Numbered from the stretch's first letter, positions 14,388 to 37,501 are shown. The stretch: 64,000 nucleotides of DNA from Chondrosia reniformis (GCA_947172415.1 OX359193.1:5822501-5886500); one strand, 5' to 3'. Translations and numbers: made by a program. Notes: generated by a model from the sequence alone, not told the origin.

Positions 14388-14572
14388 AATTGTGGCAGAG
14401 CACTGGTCAAGTCAAGTATCTTATTTAGACTGGGGAGGCCTTTAGCCATTAGCTGGTGGTCATAACCAGCTGTCCTGGGTTCGATTCTTTTGTGTTTTTC
14501 CCACTTTTTGATGTTTATTGATGACTACTTGTGGTTTGATTATCACTTTGATTATTGATAACGCAAATAAAG
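14388..14572 (+). mobile_element. tRNA-derived SINE-like element
   Basis: The copy contains GTGGCAGAGCACTGG, resembling the tRNA A-box region, and CTGGGTTCGATTCTT, a good B box. Between them a TGGTCATAACCAG stem resembles an anticodon arm. The tail CTTGTGGTTTGATTATCAC recurs at 57705-57731. The head is interrupted by roughly 45 bp of unrelated sequence, so this copy is probably dead. Related copies lie at 57974-58090 and, reversed, at 63236-63292. Confidence 0.6.
14514..14519 (-). promoter_or_regulatory. Possible polyadenylation signal of RAD1
   Basis: AATAAA on the minus strand lies about 115 bp past the RAD1 stop. It sits inside the SINE-like tail, so the repeat may supply the 3' end signal (inference). 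Confidence 0.35.
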
Positions 14573-14632
14573 TATTTGTACATACAATAACTTGAACTAG
14601 CTGTCTTTGCCATCACATGTGGAGAACTACAG

Positions 14633-17722
<3,090 letters not shown>

Positions 17723-18189
17723 TTTGTTCAAAATAGGAAGAAAAAAAGAAAAAAAAAACTTGTTATACAATAATTTACAAGAGTATACTGAATGCTTACA
17801 TAGCTATAATAGATGGACCTGGGTTATACCAATCGCATTATACCGGCAACTTACAACACGAATGACATTTACGATACATGTCTGTGTCCCTGCAACGTTG
17901 CCGCAATCTAAGCCGGCCTTTGAATTATTAATGTTTGTTATACGATAATATAGATGTAGATATGCTTTTGCGATGAGTAGGGTTATATTTTAATGTATAT
18001 CTTATTAAACCAATCTCATTATGAATCATCATTATCGACAATTGGGATTGTATATAACCCTGCACAATAATCATTTTTGTTTTACAAATCTGAAATATAA
18101 ACATATACATGGCTTTAAATAAAAAAAATGTTAAAAACAATATATAGTTCTTAAACAAGTTCTTCATGGTTGTAACGATGTTTCTTCCC

Positions 18190-19110
18190 TTTTGAGTGTT
18201 ACTGGAACGGTTCTACAGTACTTCGTTTCGCATCACTTTACTGAGTGTAAAGGTGATCCCAGGGCACACCACGAGGAGGTAGAAGTACTTCGTGCCCCAA
18301 ACGGCCTCCGGTTTCTCAACTCTGTTTGACACTTCCACTACTTGCGTCGTAAGAGAAGTTGCACGGGAGCGATCCGGCGTACCTGACCGTCCTATGACCA
18401 GTTACTAGTCTTGCCCTGCTACACTACGGGCAGAACAAGCCCGACCCTGGCGGACCACAAACTCCCACCAATGAGAATCATCATGTGCACACAACGTAGC
18501 TTGGGAACACTGTACACAGACTTTAGCTCATTGGGATCGACCAGGCGCTTTAGAGTAGGGACCCATCAGTTCAATGAACTATAAGAAAAGAATTGAAAAT
18601 ACATGATATACAATGAAATATTACATTGATGAATGGATACGAAAATTGAATACACATTCAAAAATGCAACTGCCTTCCAAACCAACCTGAAGCTGCAGCC
18701 TACAACAGGGGTTCCTGACCGACTACGTAGTGGCACTGGACCCACGCTCCTCCAGGTACGGGTCGTATAGCAAGAATCCGCAAGTGCCAATTTAACACAC
18801 AAGCAGGATTAATAGTGAGATACATCTCCAGGCACTAACCCATAGGTAGAGAGACCACCCCACTATACGAACACCGATGACCCTTTGTCGCATGGTACCA
18901 TGGTCGTGCTCCTACCACGGTTTTCGCATCGATCCACACCAAAGTAGACCTCCAGAGTTGATAGCCCGGAGGCCAAAGACTGAAAATTTCCTTGCCTATT
19001 TATAAGAAATTGTCGGCGGGAAACATCGTGAACTTGGCGGAAACTCGTGAAATTGAAATATTGTTTATTGTTTTCGAGGTCATGTTCAAGAACAATAGAC
19101 AACATGCAGA
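18190..19110 (-). other. Unassigned G+C-rich, exon-like segment
   Basis: Neighbouring spacers are AT-rich, but blocks at about 18190-18560, 18690-18790 and 18880-19010 are clearly richer in G+C. On the minus strand one frame is open for 62 codons and ends with TAG (18213-18401), containing WGTKYFYLLVVCPGITF. Another is open for about 40 codons (18405-18527), containing VCVQCSQATLC. A minus-strand ORF of 83 codons covers 18863-19114. A TATAAATAG box lies at 18996-19004 on the same strand. I could not join these into one protein or recognise a family. It may be an unannotated gene, a decayed gene or a structured non-coding RNA. Confidence 0.3.
18996..19004 (-). promoter_or_regulatory. TATA-box-like sequence
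   Basis: TATAAATAG on the minus strand matches the TATA consensus and points into the G+C-rich segment. No transcription start is known, so it may be chance in AT-rich DNA. Confidence 0.3.
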
Positions 19111-19501
19111 ACATAACCCGGCCTATTCAGCAAGTTGTTATTGTTATTAAGTTTCGACTAGAAATCAATCATGGCTATCCAGCGAAGCAAATCATAAAAT
19201 GTACAGTGATCCCGTGAATAATTAATAAACAAGCTATATATCTTAATGAACCTCTGATTATTTCAGCAGTGATCTTTTATTTCACAATCTCTTGCAAGCG
19301 CATGAATCGACATATCAATCGGCATGTTTCATGCACAACACAGGACAACGTCACAAGGATATTAAAATTTATTTAACAAGTATCATCTTTTACGCTGTTT
19401 TGCGCTATTTTGAGCAAACGTAGCTAAATCCTATTGCTCAATCAATTTGTGAATCCAAAATGGCCGTTGCTCAATTGTAATTGCCTACTTTGGCGTTGTC
19501 C

Positions 19502-20997
19502 ATGCCTAAACTAGTTTACATTCATTGGTAAGTCATCTTGTTTAGAGAATCAGACAAACTACTTTAATTTAAGGTCTATAATGTTTCAAGTTATAATGTT
19601 ATGATTAACATACGGCATCTTTACCTCATGTAAAATACTTTTTATAAATACTAGACTGTTTTTAATTAGATAAATATATGTCTTATTGTGCAGCCTATAC
19701 TTGATTTGCTGTATATGCATTTATTTATAGAAATTATCATAGGAGTCAAAAATATCAGTTACCTAGCAACATGTCCAATTAAGAGACAAGGAGGACTGAG
19801 TGCAATTATTATAATGAAAGCAAGTGTTAGACCAAGAAAATTTGCATGGAATTTACAGTGAGTATGACAACTGTAAAGGTCCTGGATTACATCTGTTCAG
19901 TGGAACTACCAGATTTAGCATGTCTACCAGTCCCTAGTAACTAGTATATAACTACCAGCTACTGTAATTCAGTTGGGGGAGGTGTGTAGTACATGCTTAA
20001 AAGGTTCTCTGTATCCTATAGATTAGTTTGCCTTGCTATTTGGCTATGAAACTGTACAATCCCTTGAGCAAGATTATTATTGCTAGAGCTTTTATAGGAA
20101 TCTTTGGTGGGTTAGTCGGTGTGACAATGACATTTGGCAAGATATTCGTTTTTGACGTCACTCTTGTCTTAGCCTCAAGCTCAGAACATTTGTCAACTCA
20201 GTATACATGTATAACGTGTATACATACATAAGCTGTACAATATTTCTCTTTATTTGCAACTGTGATCTTGTTATGGCTATTCCTGATCTTAGTACATGGG
20301 TTCATGTAGTGTATTGTGTAATTCCTCTCAATGGCTTTCAACTTACATCATTAGAATAATGGATGTTTTTTTTTTAAGTTCACTTGCAAAACAATTTACT
20401 AAACTATTGCGATGGTAACAGCCTATTACCAAATTAGGAATTGTGCCAAAATCTGTTTAGCTATAGCATTGGGCCATTTCTTAAGGATTAGCTAACTTTG
20501 GATGGTGAATTAAGTATTAATCCATTTTATGTAATTATGATAATCAGTAGATTTATGTCTGATATAGCCATGGTCAACTATAATCAGTTTGCCCTTTACA
20601 CTTGAACACTGTCTCCTGACCACTTTGCCATCTCTGTATGTAGACATTGTTCATGTTTCTCTTGTTACAAGTAAATGGTGTTTTAGTTTAAGTATGAGTT
20701 AGGGAAACCATTGCTAAAGTACATACAAGATCAAACTGGAGGTTATACACATAATTGATAGGCACATTCAGTCTTTCTGTGACTATGTATTAATTCATCC
20801 AAGTCTGTCTTACATGTAAGTACAGTAAGTAACTAAATTTTTAATTTTGCTTATATGTATTTGTCTTCTAATGTACATGCTGAATATAAAGGTAGAAATT
20901 ATGTTTTGTTTTCTCTTTCCACAGCCCAGTTTCATCTCCAGCAAAATCAATGAAGAGTCTCCATAGTAACCAGCTCCAAGGCAACAAGTCTAATTAA
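19502..20997 (+). CDS. Possible four-exon gene, small one-pass membrane protein
   Basis: I do not recognise this protein. Exons 19502-19527, 19759-19857, 20027-20200 and 20925-20997 have GT donors and AG acceptors and keep one open frame through three phase-2 introns, giving 123 residues. The N-terminal part is basic (VRPRKFAW). Residues about 56-80 are hydrophobic (IIIARAFIGIFGGLVGVTM), probably one membrane span, and the last 40 residues are Ser/Asn-rich. An AATAAA lies 200 bp after the stop. Support is only frame continuity and splice consensus, so the exon-2 acceptor choice in particular is uncertain. A non-coding transcript is the main alternative. Confidence 0.35.
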
Positions 20998-21403
20998 GGG
21001 TGCTATAACTCTGATTAATACTTAATGACACATCTCATGAACACCATGTTATATTCAAAGAGATTCAGACTATTTGGAGTTTTATGTATCTGGTGGTTGC
21101 ATGGCAGAAACTGTGTCTCTATAGATGCTCAATAAGTTGAACGATGCTCCATCTAAAGATAAGTTTGACGCAGTTACATAGAAGGAATCCTGATTTAATA
21201 AATTGAATATTACTTGCTATCATACAAATTAAAAGAATACTCATGACAATAGAAAACTTGTTACTTGGATTACATTAAGGAACACAAACAAGAATAAACA
21301 AAACACAATGGAGGATTCAAAATTGTCATTATGACAATGACAACAAAATGCACGCATTCACCATTACAGCAATTACTTAGAAACAAATAGGTTATTGCAA
21401 TTG
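20998..21403. other. Convergent spacer before YPEL
   Basis: It holds AATAAA at 21197-21202 (plus strand) and the block AGATAAGTTTGACGCAGTTA near 21156, which recurs near 41417 in PPIL2 intron 3. It is a fragment of a dispersed repeat. No coding exon is seen. Confidence 0.55.
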
Positions 21404-24400
21404 TCAATTCCAGCCATTTTCCTTAACAAGGTGGGCTAATTCAATGATGTATTTTCCTTCTTTATATTTTTGACTTGATTCATAGGCATGCTCCTACATT
21501 TAACAAAAGGATATAATTTCAGATACTATATAAATTCAGCTATTTATAATTACATAGGTGTTCATGTTGATTGCATCAATACAATTTTTAACAATTAGAT
21601 GTTAGACTAGATCTGTGTGGAAAACAAACCACTGACACATGTAAAATATAAATACTATGCATATCAAATTATACTATAGAGGTGCCATTATATACATATA
21701 TAATAGTAGAGTCAAATATTTGACCACATATATTCATTACGATAACTGAACCTTTCAGCCATGTAACTTTTAAGCCCACATAAAAGCAAATGTTAATAAG
21801 CTCTAACACGGTCCATTTTGTGCACAAGTGCATTGACATATTGGCACATGTATAGTACAATTTATATGTGTCATATTTTCTTATTTCTGACTAGCTATAT
21901 TACAATAATACTGTAATAGTAGCAATAGTAATATAGTGTTAACATTGAGATTCATTTCTACATAGCTATAGGATGGTTTAGATGTTTTGAATTACTTTCT
22001 ACTTGGAAGCAAGCATACACACTTACATATTTCCAGCCAAGTACTGTTTTACAGCTCCTGCACTGTATGTCAGCAACCGCGTGCAATCCAGTCAACAACC
22101 ACCTCTCCTCTGACTTTCCACATTGAACATTTAAACTACAAAGAAATGAAGTAAAGAACACAATGAAATTTTACTGGGATAGCGATCACTACGTTGCATA
22201 AATTTAAGAACAATATCATTGATAGGTTGACTTATAAACAGATTTTATAATGAGGTTGAAAAATTTAGAGCAAGTGTTCCATGTAGCTTATTTTTGTTTA
22301 AATTGATATGCTATAATTGTGGATGCCATTTTTCTTTTAATTATGACAACAGGAAGTGGTAATGTACATGTAAACAAAACATACGTATATGGAATACTCA
22401 AATTTTAGAATTGCAGATTTTAGTTTCGCCTTTTGGTCATAATAACCAAAGTCCAAGACATTTGATAGTTCATTGGCAACTACGTAGCTCTTTAAATCAC
22501 AAAAAAATTACACCAATATCCAGGTACAAGATGTGGTAGGGTATTGTATGGATGTAGATGTGAATGGTAATGTACAGAATAGTCTGATTGTTTTCATGAA
22601 ACAATGAAAACTTAAACAGTCTATTTACATTCACACTCCATTCCTCACAGAAAACTCAAATTCTTTCTTCAAATGTATGTACACATAAATTCATTCCTCT
22701 GGGTACTTGTTTTAGTAATAAATACCTTTACGTCTATTTAACACTTGGTTTAAAGTACTTTCATTTACTAAACACACACATGTACACACATATACAATAC
22801 ATATGTATCTTCATTAAACCCCAATAGACTTCCTTCATGTTGGCATTCAGGGTTAATTAATATTCAATCCAGCAATAAGAGATCTGGGAATTCACACATT
22901 TTTAGGAAAGAGCAGACTTGGCAGTGGGAAAACAGTAGTACATCTGAGAGAAACACCGCCACTAAAGGGAAAACTACAAACTACAATACCCCTGTCAGCA
23001 GAATGTACTCGATCGAGACATTAATCTCTTCCCACTCACATCACATAAAATTGTGCATTCACACACACTATTGTACACATTATACATGCTATATTACACA
23101 CTATTGTACACATTATACATGCTATATTACATACTATTGTACACATTATACATGCTATATTACACACTATTGTACACATTATACATGCTATATTACATAC
23201 TATTGTACACATTATACATGCTATATTACACACTATTGTACACATTATACATGCTATATTACACACTATTGTACACATATACATGCTATATTACATACTA
23301 TTGTACATTATACAAACAAAAGAAGAAATCCTTATTCTATTAAACTGTTGTACACATTGTACACACTATATAGTGTATTCTCCACAGCTCAGTCTATATA
23401 TATTAGCATACTTACAATCATTCACATACTACATGTGTAAGTAAGTAAACACTTCAATCAGTGAAGTTAGAGTTTATGTACGTATATAGCTCAACAGTGT
23501 TTTCCTATACAAACTACATTTTGTATGTACAAAGAAGAGCCAGCCTACTTAGGGAGCAGAAGAACAAAGAGAAGACTCTTGTATCCTCATCCATAACTCT
23601 TACTAGGGTTAGTTCCCTACAGGCCCTTTACTCTAGAATAGATGCCAAGCATTCACAGAAGATCAAGATAAGATAAAGAAAAAGACAAAGACTCACTAAT
23701 GAAGGGTGGAATTCCCAGAAACAGCTATCTGGCCCAGTGGAGAAGAAGATGAAAGAAAGGAAAAGAAGGAAGAAACAACTCCTGTATCTTCATCCAAAGC
23801 TCTCTCCAGGTTTAGTTCCCCTATAGGCTTTTTTACATAATAGGCATAGCATGTAGGAAAATGGTATATTAGATTTTTCATGTAGTATGTTGAAAAATGG
23901 TGTGTTAGATTATTCTTGTGAATCTGATCAGACAAATCAGGTAGTGTTACTCCAGTGAGCCTACTGTCATACCATACAGATGGATATCGACTACCATGCA
24001 CACAGCTCTGTGTAGACTGACCAGGGACACACTGACATGAACCCTCAAGTAATTATACACTGGAGACACTTCTATATAAAGCAGTTGGGACATTAACTTT
24101 GCATATACAACACACACACGTACATATACATACAATGCACAAGGTACACAGATGTACACATTATACACAAAGATTCATCTACCTTTATGCAGAGAAATAG
24201 AAAGCCATAATGCTCAATAAAGTAATCAAACGGTTTCAAGTTGAGGTTGAAACTGATTGACTGTATATCTGAAAAGCATTAACTACATCTTCACTATTAC
24301 AAGTGTATCCACCTCTCTCTCCAACTTCCTCTTCAGTCAGTCAACACAATGATACATATCAACAGCAGAAGCAGACCTTGCAGTGTAATATTCATTTCTT

Positions 24401-27400
24401 AATTAAAGATCAAAGTCCAAAGTTCAAGATGCACTATACATGCCTATAGCTACTACAGCCACTCAAATGGGTTACTACCCTTCCTAAGCTGGTGGTACCA
24501 TAGAACATAATACTAATTGAATATACCTAGGCACCCATATCTAATTTTTGGGACTAATAAAATTCAGTACTATATAGCCATGTAGACAAACTGATAACTT
24601 TGAAACTAAATTATCAGCTGCAGTGAATTAGAAGGGAGGGATGAAGCCTTACAAGGAATTAATAGCATTAGACGGAGGAGGTTCTTCAAAACTGCTGTGG
24701 TGAGATATAAGCATTGTATAGGCTTTTGATTAGGTAATCTTTAATAGTACAAATTGCATATGTACATCATATAATAGGAGGCCAACAGAAGCCAATATAT
24801 TAGTCCAACCCTGCACCTCAATGGGGATTTAATTGAACTAATTCTGAACCATACATTCTGGTTAGTCTGTAGATAAGTCAGCGGTTTGTGCTTTAGCTCA
24901 GACTCAATTATATAGACAGCTCATCCATGACAAAGTCATATGCTCTCATGCATACTTTACCTACATACATACATAGATACACACACACTTCCCTCAGTAT
25001 AATAAACGACATATACACAATATGTCTACCTGATGTACTTATCTCTACACAGGGGGAGTATGGGAACAAGAGGGTGCAAAGTCCTTGTGTACTAGGTAGT
25101 ACATATTACGTGGGTAAGTGAGTCAGGGCCTGCTATTCAATTTTACACTTTCACACACACAGCGTAAAATTACTACAAAAACCATGCCTGCCACACAAAG
25201 TCATCTAAGGCTATTAAATAACTCTAAAACTGTGCTACATATACAAATTTGCAATCTGCTTTCAGATTAGACAAAATGTAATAAATGTGTTTAGCTTCAA
25301 TTGTTCATGTAATTTAAACACAAATTTCCATTCAACTGACAATGCCAAGAATTTACAAAAGATCAAGAAAAGGACAAAGATTCCCAGGGTCACTGTTGAA
25401 GGGTGGAATTCCCAGAAACAGGTGTCTAAACCGTTATTTTCCTACGAACTTCATGCATTCTACAGTAAAAGCTTATAGGAAACCAAATCTAGTGAAAGTT
25501 TTGGATGAGGATACAAGAGTCTTCTCTATATTCTTCTGCTCTAAAGTATGTAGATGTAGCATTTAAGAAAATGGTGTTTTAGATTATTAATTACACATTA
25601 GCTCCAATAATGCCAACAAGTCAAGTAAATCTCAAAAAACAAATGTGTAATTTATCAATCAATTTATAACTGGTCTCAAGTTCCTTAATTGCAACTAGTA
25701 ACTTGTATGCATATGTATGTAGTCAGGTACATGTAAACAGAGTAGATGATTACAAACAGAGGTTTACCTTCACTAGCTCGGCATGAAAAGTGAATTAACT
25801 GGACTATGCTGTCCACAACGTTCAATTTCATAATAAAGGTACTGTTGTATAACATATAATACTACGTATGTGCTAATGATTCAAAACAGCCACATACACA
25901 TAGTATGCATATTCACACACATACACATATGCATACATAGGCCTTAACAATGAAAAACACCATTTTCTGGTTGATATACGTACGTACATACAGTATGAAG
26001 GAAACATATAGACTAAAACATAGACTTTTTACTTAGGTACGTACGTATATATATATAAAGCTAATACAGTATACATACATGACACAATGACCATATATTG
26101 ATAAAATGCTACCACACTGTAACAGACATGCACAGTATATAGTACAGGATTGATAACATTAACGGTATAAACTTACACTGCATTGAAGAGGTAGGCCTTT
26201 CCTTGGCTGCCTTGAAAAGACTACAGTCAAAAGAGCACGGGGATAAACAACCTCTCATACAAATGTAATGCAGGCTGAATGGTATAACCTATATAGTATG
26301 TATATGTGGGTACTGCACTGACCACTGAGCCATGAAATGATGCACTCAATGGGACAAGGTGCAGTAGCTGTTACAGATGTGTTTGATCAGCATTGAACTA
26401 ATATATGAATATAATGAATACATTAAACTAAGAGTGAAATAGGAAATGCCTTTACTCCTCACAAGACTGGTCTAATTAACATTCAAAACAGTACACAAAT
26501 CTCTATCAGACCAGTAGCCACTAATGAAACACAACCCATGTCAAATTTACATAATTTGAACTCGACCTTTAAAGCTATGTCTTAAGAATGCACACAAATA
26601 CCATCTATGAATAGGGTAGAGTGGTACACAGGCAGATGGCACTTGGAGATCAGGTGAGTGCATTCTGCAGGTCTATAAGGATTCAAAAACCAACAGGCAC
26701 CCAGTAACAGGGGAATATTCACACTATGGCTTAACTGTAATTCTCAACCATTTCATTCCACACCTACAGATGCTGTCCATTCTAGTACTGCCTATTCTAA
26801 AACTATTGTACTTTAGAGGGAACAGTGACTATAGGGTAATTTCACATAAATTCAGAGTGGATCTATCCCACTGAACATCTTCAAACTAATGTACGACAGA
26901 AGGATTCACTGACTATAGGATAACTTCACATCAGGTATGGGTGGTTCAATACTTCTGAATCTGTAAGAATGACTGTCCTATACAGGGAACGCTGGCTGTA
27001 ATTTACATAAGTTTGTACCGTCCATTCTAGTACTGTTCATGCTGTGGTTTTGTCCCATAAAGCATTTAGTATATTGTGGTTCACATTAACTCACCACCAC
27101 TCTTAGCTACCTTTGATGAAATATGGTGTTGAAAATGTTTACTATTATATCTGACACCAGGGACTAACTTAGACTACACACTATACAAATAGTCGGCAGC
27201 AGTGAACCTCCACAAGGTGAAAATGGGGCTTAGCCAAGATAGACCACATGGAGACAATGTCAACCTTCACTTGAGGTCTGTTGGAAGAGACTGTACTCGG
27301 GAAAGTCTCCTCTGACAAGTACAATGCCTCCTTGTGGTGAAGTGGTGAAGTGGCGAAGGCTACAAACAAAGACTTCCAGTCTGAGCTGCTTACAACAGAT

Positions 27401-27871
27401 CACATTAGTTACAAAGGCTACAGGGAAGAACACAGGCATTCCTAGGTCTGCATACAAACAAGGCCATAGAGAGTCACTCAGTGGGTCGTGGGGAGGATGG
27501 TGCGAAAGGTGCGGATGGATAATAATAGATATACATAGACTGTTGTCTCCTTACTTCTAACATCAAAGAAATGATCTCACAGAGCGACCGGCTAAACAAA
27601 AAACAAATGTCTAAACCCTCCAGATGTTTTCAAATTATCATTTATATCATAAAATACACTTTAAGCGCCACTTGATTCAGAACAGAACCACAGCCAGGTC
27701 GCAAAGACGAGCTATACCTATCTATAATACAGAGCCGAATGTGGATGGGGCATGGCGACTCACTTTGGATATAAGTTCGTCGTGATTTGCCAAGTGGGCC
27801 CTACAATGCCTACAACTATACTTTCTGTAGCACTCGTCAGGAAGGTACTCTTGGAACTTGGACTTTCCCAT
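21404..27871 (-). CDS. YPEL: Yippee-like zinc-binding protein (YPEL1-4 class)
   Basis: A small, highly conserved eukaryotic protein with a single Yippee zinc-binding fold; vertebrate YPEL1-4 occur in the nucleus and at the centrosome. Exons 27764-27871, 26177-26220, 22027-22135 and 21404-21493 join in phase to 116 residues (vertebrate YPEL3 has 119). The zinc ligands keep the exact family spacing C-x2-C-x52-C-x2-C (Cys20/23 and Cys76/79). Signature segments are [52 protein letters not shown] and the C-terminal [34 protein letters not shown] places it with YPEL1-4, not YPEL5. The start ATG is the first in the exon-1 frame and gives a normal N-terminus. Introns are 0.5-4 kb, unusually large here, and hold most of the local repeats. 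The gene is head to head with ERK. Confidence 0.95.
21854..21994. repeat. Duplicated ~141 bp block, copy 1 (partner 32487-32631)
   Basis: From AGTACAATTTATATGTGTC to GATGTTTTGAATTA this matches the partner in ERK intron 2 with one substitution and a 4 bp indel. It lies in YPEL intron 3. The near identity in intronic DNA points to a recent or gene-converted copy of a mobile element. Confidence 0.9.
23064..23300. repeat. 33 bp minisatellite, about 7 copies
   Basis: A 33 bp unit (CACATTATACATGCTATATT plus ACAC/ATACTATTGTA) is repeated in YPEL intron 2. Successive units differ at one C/T position (ACACAC versus ACATAC), partly alternating, so a 66 bp higher-order unit is likely. The period is a multiple of 3, which creates stop-free frames on both strands that are not genes. 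Confidence 0.9.
23545..23890 (-). mobile_element. MITE-like repeat, tandem partial plus full copy
   Basis: A minus-strand copy of the ~250 bp family described at 31525. A truncated piece (about 23545-23640) is followed by a nearly complete copy (about 23645-23885). Landmarks are AAGGGTGGAATTCCCAGAAAC, TCTGGCCCAGTGGAGAAGAAG, ATCTTCATCCAAAGCTCT and TTTAGTTCCCCTATAGG. It is in YPEL intron 2. Confidence 0.75.
25340..25592 (-). mobile_element. MITE-like repeat, rearranged copy
   Basis: Same family as 31525. The left half is in minus orientation (AAAGATCAAGAAAAGGACAA, AAGGGTGGAATTCCCAGAAAC). The right half has GGATGAGGATACAAGAGTCT and then an end like AAAATGGTGTTTTAGATT, so orientations are mixed. 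It is in YPEL intron 2. Confidence 0.6.
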
Positions 27872-28318
27872 ATCCTTCTCTTCAAGGAATTCCTTTTAAA
27901 TGAGGTTGATATTATTTCGCTAGCTCCAGAAATGTGTCCAGCGAAAATATAAAGTATTCAAAGAGACTGAGATGGTGAATTAATAGCTTTGCTTTGCGCG
28001 TCTTTCAGTTCGGTTCAGGTAATTCTTCTCGTCACATGTATTTTTGACTCCGAGGCTTTAGGATTTTATATTTTATAATCTTTTGTTTACATCCTATAAG
28101 AGTAACGATATTCATAGTTTTCCGAATAATGATATTCATTAACCGATAAAATCACGTGATCAATGACGACACCAAAGTCGTGTCAAAGGGGACGGAAATT
28201 AGTTCCGCGACGCCCCACGCTTGTAGTGCTTTAGCCTTGAGATCACCTTACCAATTGCTTCAGATCACAACGTACCCTTCTCCTCGTTTCGTGGTCACTT
28301 AAAGTTGCAGCAGAAGCG
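27872..28318. promoter_or_regulatory. Divergent promoter region of YPEL and ERK
   Basis: Only 447 bp separate the two start codons of these head-to-head genes, so both promoters and 5' UTRs must lie here unless upstream non-coding exons exist. The part from 28150 to 28318 is richer in G+C than neighbouring DNA. It contains a palindromic E-box within ATCACGTGAT and a nearby TGACG (CRE half-site). Confidence 0.7.
28153..28158. promoter_or_regulatory. CACGTG E-box
   Basis: CACGTG within the 10 bp palindrome ATCACGTGAT, 161 bp before the ERK start codon, in the divergent promoter. bHLH-ZIP factors (MYC/MAX, USF, MITF/TFE) bind such sites. Occupancy is inference. Confidence 0.45.
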
Positions 28319-36691
<8,373 letters not shown>

Positions 36692-37077
36692 TTGAATTAT
36701 TATATAATTGGAGAGGAATTAATTTAAGTGATTTAGTAACATAAACTACCACACAGACTTGATGTACACTGGCATATATTTTGGTCACCCATTTACTTTA
36801 TTGATTTTCTACAGCGTACATATATCTATTTTTCAAACTCTGCCTGTACTTCTTATTATATTAACTTTACTTTAAAGCCATCATCATTCTGACTGAACCA
36901 TTTTCAATATAATTTTGTATTGTACAATGTGTATAGTGCAGTATCAGAACATGGAAAGATATTTTGGTAATTTCTTTGTATTTGTAAACATAATGAGCAC
37001 TCCCACTGAGGAGCTTCTTGAAATGAGATTGAGGACACTTACTATACAATTTTATATAGTCATAGCACTGTGAAAAA

Positions 37078-37355
37078 TCTAATACACCAGATCCTACATG
37101 CGCTGTGCCTATTCTGTAAAAAAGCCTATAGGATAACTAAACCTGGAGAGAGCTTTGGATGAAGATACACTGCATATCTCTTACAAAAGATCAAGAAAAA
37201 GACAGATTCCCAGAGTCACTGATGAAGGGTGAAATTTCCAGAAACAGTGTCTGGCCCAGTGGAGAAGAGCAGATCTATAGAAATTCTTCATCTTCATCCA
37301 AATTTCTTAATTTTAATTTTAGGTCTTTTAATTGAACAATGATGTGTTAGATTAT
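37078..37355. mobile_element. MITE-like repeat, copy with inverted halves
   Basis: The first ~95 bp are in plus orientation (AATCTAATACACCAG, GCCTATAGGATAACTAAACC, GGATGAAGATAC). The rest is in minus orientation (AAAAGATCAAGAAAAAGACA, CACTGATGAAGGGTGAAATT, GGCCCAGTGGAGAAG). The copy is a head-to-head composite of the family at 31525. Confidence 0.65.
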
Positions 37356-37501
37356 TCATATATACTGTATACGCATACATTGCAAAAGTGTATTGCTGCA
37401 TTTGAGTAAAATATCTGCAACTTATAACAATTACACAGTGAAAAGAATGATATAGAAATAATGTGACTTGAGATGATCAGCTGTGACTTTGTTGGAAGGA
37501 G

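Larger units (their letters stand above)
13430..14632. other. Convergent spacer between the SH2 gene and RAD1
   Basis: The 3' ends of two convergent genes face each other here. The spacer contains one copy of a dispersed repeat (about 13812-13957, second copy in ERK intron 3) and a tRNA-derived SINE-like copy (about 14388-14572). No coding exon was recognised on either strand. Confidence 0.7.
17723..19501. other. Upstream region of RAD1 with unassigned G+C-rich segment
   Basis: This should include the RAD1 promoter next to 17723. Up to about 18180 it is AT-rich without clear exons. From about 18190 to 19110 it is visibly richer in G+C and exon-like (separate entry). From 19115 to 19501 no gene is recognised; a possible 5' UTR of the next plus-strand gene lies near 19450-19501. 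Confidence 0.5.

Noticed and set aside
14440..14492. A functional tRNA gene
   Set aside because: The A and B boxes are present, but the acceptor stem does not pair and the same head recurs with a common tail at other loci. It is a SINE head.
21156..21176. A regulatory element shared by YPEL and PPIL2 (AGATAAGTTTGACGCAGTTA at 21156 and 41417)
   Set aside because: Nearby shared pieces (for example AGAAATCCTTATTCTATTA at 23322 and 41440) show that these are fragments of one dispersed repeat.
23003..23440. Tyr/Cys/His-rich repeated ORFs on both strands
   Set aside because: The 33 bp repeat period is a multiple of three, which keeps several frames open. It is intronic minisatellite, not coding.
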